Shown here: piece by piece, positions 56,557 to 64,000 of the stretch
Layout of the letters: every line of letters starts with the position of its first letter
Numbering within the stretch: position 1 is the first letter of the stretch
From: Perkinsus chesapeaki
Lineage: Eukaryota; Perkinsozoa; Perkinsida; Perkinsidae
Assembly (NCBI GenBank): GCA_013115145.1
Contig: JAAPAO010000002.1
Coordinates: 124,001-188,000 of the forward strand
DNA length: 64,000 bases
Direction of reading: 5' to 3'
Made by a program: the position numbers and the translations under genes
The notes under the pieces: model-generated
The model's input: only the letters and a program-made list of their open reading frames with translations
Told to the model about the DNA's origin: nothing
Database searches by the model: none

Positions 56557-57137
56557 AAGAACATAAAATCAACTAATTCACGACTGCTTATTATTCTCGA
56601 AATCTCCTCTCCCACCGATCGCCGCCTCGGCGTTGCGGTATAGATTTACAGATCTTGCATTCTTGTCTTTCCTCAACGTTTTTCTGCGTTGCCTCCGAAA
56701 ATACAAGATTGGACCGCTAAGGTTACCTGTATACCTTGACCAAGCATCGTCGGGCTACCCTTTGCATATCACGGCTCAAACCCACTGGAATGATGCCCTG
56801 TTCGACTGATTCTCAGGCGTCTGCCTCTCTGGATGACCCTAGCCAGATTCTGACGGTAGCTACTACGTGAGCCCCGACGGTGCCTTGGCGCATTTAATTT
56901 GTGGTGCTAATCCTGTGTTATAGTCCCTCGCCCCCTCCCCTAACCCTCCCTCGCTTGTCCTATTCGAGGACTGCGTATCGCTGACCGTTAGCCTTGAACA
57001 AGTACCGCCAACTGGGCACAGGTTTTTCGTTTGATCATCGGTCCTCTCAGGCATTTAGGATAACTGTGATTAATCTAGGCTTGTACCGTGACTTCTTTGT
57101 TGTTTGCAGAGCGTTCGGTCCCACCACCCTTCCTCCT
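56557..57137. promoter_or_regulatory. Divergent intergenic region
   Basis: About 580 bp between the FLYWCH gene (-) and the SR protein gene (+), which should contain both promoters. A C-rich run (ccctcgccccctcccctaac, 56923-56942) lies on the plus strand. Some of the right part may be 5' UTR with an intron, because a TTTGCAG acceptor lies just before the SR start. Confidence 0.4.
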
Positions 57138-58312
57138 ATGTATAGCCGCAACACTCTGTACGTGGGGAACATCTCTTCGCGTACCACTGAGCGTGACATC
57201 AAGGACGAGTTCGGTCGATATGGTCGCGTCATTCGATGCTACATTCCTCCGGGAAAGAACATATGTTTCGTCGAGTACGATGATGAGCGTGATGCTGAGG
57301 ATGCTTACCGTGGCATGGCGTCTGCGCGCGTTGACGGTAACACTTTAAACCTGCAATGGGCGAAGGCCGGCCCCAGGTGAGCCTAGAAATGTCAACTCAT
57401 GGGGCGTGGAGTTGTTCTTTTCAGGGACCGCGTGCGAAGATACTACGGCTCGCCCTCTCGAGGTTATGGCCGCAGGCGTTATGGTCGATCGAGAAGCCGC
57501 AGCTACTCTCGCGGTCGTTCCCGCCGTGGTCGTAGCTACCGTTCTCGGTCACGGTCTTACTCTTCCCGATCTCGCTCTTATTCTTCGAGGTCTCGCTCTG
57601 GATCCTACGATAGTCGGTGAGTTGCTGTACATTAGCGCTGCGTGTCACAGTTTTGCTTTTGATCAGGTCCGATAGCAGAGACCGCCGCCGCTCTTACTCG
57701 GAGTCGCCGAAGAAGCACCACGACAGTCGCGATCGCTCCTCTACTGCGAAGGCCGAGGACAGAGAGCGGTCTCGTCACGAGTCAAGGTCCAGAACAGCCC
57801 GCAGAGATGACCGAGATGAGCGCAGGTCCAGGAGCCGAAGCGAGAAGGCGAGCGTGAGCCGCTCGAGAGATCGCAGTGAGCACCGTGAGGATCGTTCCAA
57901 GTCTCGCGAAGCCGATCGCTCTCAATCCCGCCGCTCGCGGAGCCGCAGCGAGCATTGGGACAGTCGCTCTAAGAGCCGCAACGATGAGCGATCGAAGGAC
58001 CGGGTTGAGGCTGACCGCCGCAGTGAGAGCCGACGCAGTGGCAGTGAGAAGCGAGGCCGAAGTGCCAGTAGGGTCGATGAGAAGGAGAGTACTGATAAAC
58101 GAAGCGCGTCACGCGACTCAAGGCCTCGTGAAGAGTCTGAACGTCGCAGTCGTTCTCGCCGTGATAGTAAAGACCGCAGCGAGCGCAGGAGTTCAAGCCG
58201 CAATGATCGTAAGAGGAGCGCCTCTCGCGATGCCAGTAAGAGCCGGCAGAAGAGCGCCCGAAGGGACGAGAGTGAGAAGTCTCAAGTTGCAGAGGATCAC
58301 AAAGACGACTAG
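57138..58312 (+). CDS. SR splicing factor (RRM + RS domain)
   Basis: The start is ATG 57138 (MYSRNTLYVGNISSRTTERD). One RRM fills exon 1: RNP2 LYVGNI, RNP1 as KNICFVEYDD (the usual K/R-G-F-G-F-V is degenerate), and LNLQWAKAGPR at its end. Intron 57378-57424 leads to exon 2, a pure Arg/Tyr/Ser/Gly run (GRSRSRSYSRGRSRRGRSYR). Intron from gtgagttg (57618) to ttgatcag (57666) joins exon 3, a long RS domain of RS/SR, RD and RE dipeptides and charged repeats to TAG 58312. It is typical of SRSF2/SRSF7-like factors that define exons. An abundant SR protein fits an intron-rich genome. The RS domain (about 285 residues) is longer than the RRM. Confidence 0.85.
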
Positions 58313-58416
58313 TTTCTCTACCTACTTCGACTGAACGGTATCACATTATCTCTCACCTCCTCAAGCTTATCGGGTTGGGTTGGTTGGCGTGGTAACTTCT
58401 CCTTGTCAGTTATTTC

Positions 58417-60865
58417 TTGATGTCCTCGTCAGCTGGAGCGGTGGTGGCCGTGGCATCTGTTCGGTCACCCGTATCACCGGTTATCGAGATTGAGCTCCCG
58501 GTGTCCGCCCGAGATTCTACAAGTATTACGCCACGTCCTTCACTGGCTCCTGGGAAAGGTTCCGATGCTGCAGTGCTTTTGTGTGGCTCTCAAGTCTTCG
58601 ACATCTTCCCCGAATCCTCAGACTTGCCCACCGACCTAGACTGCGAACCAGAATCCGTTACTCTCTCCAGCGGCCATAACTATGCTCTGCTCCGTGATGG
58701 TCAAGTGCTCACCCTCGGGGACCCCCCTCGGCCGTTTAAGCCTCTGAAGGGTGTGGTGATTTCTCAGCTCCTCGCAGGTACAGGCTTCATGCTCGCTGTA
58801 TCCCGGGACGGTAGCGCCTATACCTGGGGTGTGTCCCTACTTGGTGCCCTGGGCCGCAGCAGTCTCAGTGAGTCTCTCCAGCCTGGGCTCGTTCCTCTAT
58901 CCGCGCATGCAGTATCTGCAGCAGTTGGTCCAGAGCATGTGCTGGTCTACGGTGACGATGGGTCTCTATACGGTTGGGGCAACAACTATAATGGGCAGGT
59001 CCGGCCTGGTGGTCCTGAAGTGATTGCAGAACCTACCCCCGTTGATTCTATATCTGCTTTGCTGTGTAAGATCTGCACTCCCTTGCTGGCCTGTGGGGCA
59101 GACCACTCGGTAGGAATGTGTGCTTGCGTGCTCGATGACGACTGTCACTTTAAGGAGGTCATTCTTTGGGGCGGCCACCGCCTGCCGGGAGTTTCTACCT
59201 GTAACGATGTCGTCAGGCGCATAAGCTGTCCACCGGACTCTCGGTACATAAAAAGTCTGGGCTCTCGCAGTGCCGTGGCATCTCCTTCTGGCGTCTACGT
59301 AGTCTTCGGTTGCTCGGGCGTGGACAGCGTAATCGCAGGGGAACATGTTAAGGATGGCTACCGGCTAAGTGACCTGATGATGGTCTCGGACCGGTTGCTC
59401 TTGCTCTACAGAGAGTCGCCCGGATTAAAGCATCGTTGCCTTAGCGAGAGAATGCAGACTGATTCGTGGTCCTTTCGTCCGGCTAACTTACCGGCGAAGT
59501 CCTGGTTGGAGCGTCGGCGTCATCGGGCCCAGGTAAGTCTTCAGCACGAATTTCCTTTTGGCGAGGCTTGGCTTTGTCAGGTAGCTGAGATATTTGAGCT
59601 TGGCAAGCTGAACCGACAGAAGCAGACCTCGGCTCTACTCGAGCGACAAAGAGAGGCTGAGAGGCTTACAGAAGTGCGAAGTTGCAGCAAAGCTTGCACT
59701 ACTGTACTTTGCGGATTCAGGTGTGGATGAAAGACTTGCTCCCACACTACATGCCGCATCGGCCTGTACCATTGCGGATGGCTTCCTTATGGAGACTAAA
59801 CGGTCTTCCTCCACGGGCCAGAGCTGCTCTGTGGCCTGCGGCGATTGGGAATCCATTACGAGTTACAAGAAGTCTGTACGATGTGCTGATACGAAAGGCG
59901 AAGTGGGTGGTCTTCAACACTAAAAAAGATTCAAAATCCACTCTTCAGGGTCGAAGAAGCCAAGTGGTTGAAGGAGATAAGCACTATGGCCACTACCGCA
60001 GACGGTTCTCCGGCAGGGCGCGCAGAGTCTGGTAAGGTAGCGAACTATCGCTTTCTGTGGATAATTCGGTCTGCATAGGTTCATTTATATCGCACCTCCG
60101 AGCAATCGACCTTGACCTACCACGGACTCTGCCAGACCTCGCGGTGATGAGTATGCCGGATGGCCCACTGCGCAAAGAGTGTCGCCTTGTACTGTCCGCG
60201 TTTGCCATGTATAGACCTGACATCGGCTACGTTCAAGGTCAGTGGATCTCCCTTACGGCGATGGCTGACCGATATCACTACTTTTAGGTATGTCCTTTCT
60301 GGCAGCTATGCTCCTCCTTTACATGGACTCATTCTCTGCCTTTGTTTGTCTATCATCCTTGCTCCTGAGTTCTCCGACGCTGCTAGGCCTATACCAGCTT
60401 GACATCGAGACCAACACTCGGCGGTTTCGCATTTTTATGCGTCTACTCCGAGCGCATAATCCGGCGTTGCATCGCCATCTGACTGACGTGGGTGTTTGCC
60501 CAGAGCAGTTTCTCCCCATGTGGTTTCTGACATTGTACTCGAGGCCTTTGACCACAGAGTCTGCCGCTCTAATCTGGGACCTTTATCTGTTGGACAAGGA
60601 GCCTGTTCTTTATGTGGCCGGTATAGCTATCCTGGACATACTTTCTGACCGTTTGCGAACTCGTGATTTCGACGAGTGTCTTATGCTTCTGCTAAGAGAC
60701 ACTCGTGAGATTATCGGCAATGATCGGGAGACTCTGTTGGATGCTATGAACTCCGTAGTCGTACCCGACACTACTTATCTGGAGATCACAGACTTGGAAG
60801 CTGAGTTTGTCCCTCCTCTAGCGCTCCCCAGTGAACGATTATTTGCATGTACTTCGCCGCCCTAG
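58417..60865 (+). CDS. RCC1-repeat / TBC-domain fusion protein
   Basis: The start is ATG 58417 or 58420. The first long exon (to about 59530) is an RCC1-like propeller: SSGHNYALLRDGQVLTLG, LAGTGFMLAVSRDGSAYTWG, GPEHVLVYGDDGSLYGWGNN, CGADHSVGMC, SLGSRSAVASPSGVYVVFG. After intron(s) near 59530 and 59720 a helical linker leads to a TBC domain: MASLWRLNGLPPRARAALWP (about 59780), then IDLDLPRTLP with the Arg finger of the IxxDxxR motif (60105-60130), DIGYVQG with the Gln finger of YxQG (60220-60240) and, after an intron, MSFLAAMLLLYMDSFSAFVC, FLPMWFLTLYSRPL, IWDLYLLDKEPVLYVAGIA. Both catalytic fingers are present, so it should activate GTP hydrolysis by a Rab GTPase. Combining a propeller with TBC in one protein is uncommon. 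Confidence 0.75.
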
Positions 60866-61000
60866 GCCGTAATTGATTTGGGGACTTTCTGTACCCGTGC
60901 TTTGTGACACTTGAGACTTGCCACTGCGGATCGTCGTGTTGAGGGGCACTCGGTCCATCTAGTCCCCTTGTTGTCTAGCAGCGTTTGATTTTTTGGTCAA

Positions 61001-62112
61001 ATGTCCCGCCAGTCCGGTTACGACCGCGCTATTACAATTTTCAGTCCCGAGGGACGCCTGTATCAGGTAATGGGAAGTTATTTTTTGCGGGTCTTGGTAG
61101 CAGAGATTGGATGCCAGGTCGAGTACGCCTTCAAGGCTGTAAAGACATCAGGGCTAACATGCCTCGCATTGAAGGGCCAGAATACGGTTGCAGTAGTCGG
61201 CCAAAAGAAGATCCCGGTAGGGGGATCTATTCTAAGATTTTAACCTGTCATTTCACTCGTGTTAGGATAAGCTCCAAGACGGCTCTTTCACTAACTCTAT
61301 CTACCGCATTACGCCTAACATTGGTGTTGCTACTGCTGGAATGCCGGCAGATGCCCGAGCACTCGTCAACAGAGCTCGCGAGACAGCTTCTGAGTATACT
61401 TGAGTGCTATCTCGGCTACTTACGATTAGGCTTCACTTTCAGGTATGAGGATAAGAACGGGTGTGAAATTCCGTGCCACTACCTTGCCAAGAAGATCGCT
61501 GACTTGGCGCAGGTCTACACCCAGCATGCTTACATGCGACCATATGGCCTCAGTACGAATGTCCTGAGGTTTTTGTGAGACAAAGTACCTCATTTCAGTT
61601 GCACTCTTCTTTGCCATTGATGATGAGTTTGGCCCTCAACTACTGAAGGTCGATCCCGCGGGACACTATGTTGGCTGCAAGGCTGCTGCAGCTGGCACCA
61701 AGGAGCAGGTAATGGCGTTCATTCACTGTCGTACATCTCGATTTCACCTTTTCCCAGGAAGCTACGAATGCGTTGGAAAAGATTGTCCGAAAGAGAATGG
61801 ACTCCGGCGCAACTGAGGGCTTCGACGAGAAAGATACTATTGAAGAGGCTATTGCTGCCTTACAAACTGTGATGCGGCCGAATTCCCATGGTAGACTGTA
61901 TCTTGTTTTTTGTAGGTGTTATCCGTGGATTTCAAGTCTAGCGACATTGAGGTCTGCGTCGTGAGCACCCGAGACACCAGATTTAGGTAGTCTCAATAAC
62001 ACACCATTCAACGGCAAATCGTAATTGGCATCCGGTGGAAATTCTCCTTGTCAGGAAACTCACTCCGTCAGAGATCGATGAGCATCTGAATGCGATCGCC
62101 GAGAAAGACTAG
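61001..62112 (+). CDS. PSMA6: Proteasome subunit alpha type-6
   Basis: A structural alpha-ring subunit of the 20S proteasome. The start is ATG 61001 ([19 protein letters not shown]); the alpha signature [20 protein letters not shown] is split by an intron at 61066-61118. Further exons give [20 protein letters not shown], then [150 protein letters not shown] and the end [17 protein letters not shown] 62110-62112. The AxxDP-Gxxxx and ATN/ALEKxV blocks match alpha-6 rather than other alpha subunits. About eight introns of 45-70 nt. Confidence 0.9.
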
Positions 62113-62601
62113 GGGGTTAATGATATGATTGTTGGTTATTTTCACTGCGGAAGTGTTTCGAATATGCAATCAACTTGTGTTTTGTAGTGGGGTCCCATGG
62201 TGTCCTCGGTCGCAAACTGCTTCGGCATCGTTTGACAAAATAGTCGCAGCCAACGGTGGTTTTGTGATTACGCCATTGGCACTGATTATAGCTAAAAATG
62301 TTTGCCGAGCTTTGCAAGTAATCAGCGTCGTTGATATCATTCCCGAATGCAACGAATTTCGCTCACACATTCAAAGCCTTCAGACGCAAGTACGTAAAAG
62401 GTCTGCCAAGTATGATGAAGGACAATGGTTTAATTGGACCAATTCACTGCAAATGCGTCTGACATGTCATTGCCAATACCAACTGCATTCAATGTAACTC
62501 AAGTAAAGCTTTCAGCTTGAATTGAAACACAGTGCACTTAACGAGTATAACAAGAGAACAGTGGTATTTCCTGTTTCGCAGTTCGCAGTGCGCGACAAAC
62601 T
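62113..62601. other. Spacer between convergent genes
   Basis: About 490 bp between the PSMA6 stop (+) and the C69 peptidase stop (-), presumably two 3' UTRs. Frames on both strands at 62129-62497 are unsupported. Confidence 0.45.
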
Positions 62602-64000
62602 CTACTCGGTAACAACGATCGCTTCAGCTTCGAAAGCCTGCGCTTTTCCTCTTCTGCGGATCTCATCGGCCTCGGCTTGACATTTAGCGTAGCGTCTCTT
62701 CAAAGCCTTGAACTGCTTCTTTGAAGCAGCGAAATCACCATAGCCGGCGAGCTCGAGCCAGTCTGGAGACGGGCCGTAACCAACCTACCAGGCAAGACAG
62801 TACAGATCTAAACGTACCAATCCTCCTCCCATACCTTGGTGTAGCCCCAATCAGTATAGCCATTCTGGTACTTTCCGAGCAGGGTAAACGTGAGATCAAA
62901 CCAACGATTGGTGAGATCCTCGCAGAAAGCGGGCATTGCGGCCTCGAGCTCTGATAGACAAACCTCCTGTTTAGAACTCATGAGCTAGCCGAAGATGATA
63001 CCTTCGTCAGACTTCTCTAATACCATCATATCAAGCTCGCTCTCTACAGCCACTTGAGCTTTTCGAACATCTTCAATCATGTAGCGGTACTTCAAGTCCA
63101 TCACGTTCGAAACCGACAATACGGCCCACCACAAGGAACTGCGGTTGAACTCACCCTGCCATGCGTACTCCAGAGCCGGTATTGAAGTCTGATAAAGAGG
63201 CAACGATAAAATGCATACCCATATCAAAAGACCAATGAATTACCACAGCTTGCTGGGGTTTCACAACAATGGGGACATAAACGCTGGCATGAGGAGTACC
63301 TAAGAGAGATACTCCCGTAACACAGTGGGGTTTGCCGGACCATACCAGGAGCAAAGTAAATAACATTGGACTTGTTCTGGTAGGATACTGCAAAGTAGGA
63401 ATACTGTGTGCGATACAGTGAAATAGCACGCTCCCAGCCGCCGTACTTGAAGGAACTCTCAGCATCAGCACCATCGTACCTACAGCGCACGTTCCTCAGC
63501 ACAGAGAGCGGTGTAACTTACTACCTGTTGGGGGTGTTGAAAGCACCGCCGGCGATAGAGTTTTTGGTGAGATCATAAGGGGTCCCTTCGTAATGGTCCC
63601 GATAGAGACGCTTGAGGAAGTCTATGGTAACAGGCTCATCAGGCTCCACAGAGAAGGGATAGGTAGCTCTGTCCCATTCAACACCAAGCTCGGGATCTAG
63701 TTCGAGCGAAGGAGCGAACAGGGAAAGGCCTCTCCAGAGACGACGACCGGCATAGTACGGATGATCATACCTGCCGCAAGAATTCCTTCCACTCATCTAC
63801 AGTCGGCACTTACTCGCTCACGCTATAGACCCTGACGAAGTCTAGTTTGCCAGTTCCATCCCACCAGCCAAGTCTGAGAACACGCAATCTTTTTAAGAAC
63901 CGAACAAGCTTTTAATGTCTCCCCTATTACCTCTTCGCCACGTCGAAAATATTCTTAGAGAACATGAAGTTTTCAGAGTCATCGGCATCGATCTCGCGGA
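62602..64000 (-). CDS. Peptidase family C69 (dipeptidase-like), 5' end missing
   Basis: The N-terminal part, with the start and the nucleophile Cys, lies beyond the window. Visible exons in order: REIDADDSENFMFSKNIFDV (64000-63930), LGWWDGTGKLDFVRVYSVSE (63880-63810), then a 43-nt intron to YDHPYYAGRRLWRGLSLFAP, YPFSVEPDEPVTIDFLKRL and RDHYEGTPYDLTKNSIAGG (63600-63550), GAFNTPNR, SSFKYGGWERAISLYRTQYS (63440), QTSIPALEYAWQGEFNRSSL (63190-63140), SNVMDLKYRYMIEDVRKAQV, CEDLTNRWFDLTFTLLGKYQ (62920), and a last exon DWLELAGYGDFAASKKQFKA ending KAQAFEAEAIVVTE, TAG 62602-62604. The block RRLWR...DHYEGTPYDLT with GAFNTPNR is diagnostic of C69. In relatives these are secreted or lysosomal Ntn-type dipeptidases; the location here cannot be seen. 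Confidence 0.8.

Noticed and set aside
63798-63814. A 17-nt ultrashort intron in the C69 peptidase gene
   Set aside because: A 43-nt intron starting at the same donor and ending at the next cggcag restores the frame directly into YDHPYYAGRRLW, so no ultrashort intron is needed. The same caution applies to other apparent 18-28 nt introns in the window.
1-64000. tRNA, rRNA, CRISPR arrays, insertion sequences, or viral genes
   Set aside because: I saw no cloverleaf with consensus boxes, no rRNA core motif, no regularly spaced repeats, and no transposase, integrase or capsid motif. The FLYWCH gene alone is not enough to call a mobile element. A tRNA and covariance-model scan would be needed to be sure about small RNAs.

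Overview
The window is nuclear DNA from a protist. Coding is in the standard code (TAA, TAG and TGA all used as stops), gene density is high, and most genes are cut by short GT-AG introns, typically about 35-55 nt where the reading frame fixes both ends. The gene set (IFT122 for a flagellum, WRKY19-like C-x-H zinc repeats, CCCH fingers of C-x7-C-x5-C-x3-H spacing, an ADP-dependent glucokinase, intron-dense and intronless genes side by side) fits an alveolate. A perkinsid (Perkinsus-like) is my best guess. The placement is inference; no rRNA or organelle marker is present.

Layout. 1-616 (+): 3' end of IFT122. 897-35317: twelve consecutive genes on the minus strand: two small unknowns, a G-patch protein, an SLC25A32-like mitochondrial carrier, ADP-dependent glucokinase, a large GAF-domain protein, a WDR53-like WD40 protein, a basic protein with one membrane segment, two tandem xanthine dehydrogenase (XDH) paralogues of about 6.2 kb each, an intronless P4-ATPase flippase, and an intronless membrane/PAS-like/RanBP2-zinc-finger protein. 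35814-44496 (+): DDX56/Dbp9 helicase, a triple CCCH protein, a WRKY19-like zinc protein and a NIT2-type amidase. 45187-56556 (-): an FRPxI-type unknown, a small basic unknown, a NUP50-like nucleoporin, an Lnt-like membrane nitrilase/acyltransferase, an NRPS-like adenylation-carrier-condensation enzyme and a FLYWCH protein. 57138-62112 (+): an SR splicing factor, an RCC1-TBC fusion and proteasome alpha-6. 62602-64000 (-): a C69-family peptidase running off the window.

The most interesting signal is the XDH pair. Copy 1 keeps the xanthine-binding pocket residues (Q767, E802, R880, F914, F1009, T1010 and E1261 in bovine numbering). Copy 2 changes four of them (E802Q, R880K, F1009Y, T1010D) but keeps the iron-sulfur, molybdopterin and catalytic Glu motifs. 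Two short tracts (92 and 115 bp) outside the pocket are almost identical between the copies at the DNA level, as expected from gene conversion. This suggests a paralogue with a new oxidised substrate whose electron-transfer parts are still being homogenised. The second candidate is the A-T-C enzyme at 51134-55973, which carries a Trp-rich hydrophobic insert between adenylation and carrier domains.

Exon joins were worked out by hand from reading frame and GT/AG borders. Gene outer limits are usually firmer than internal exon borders.
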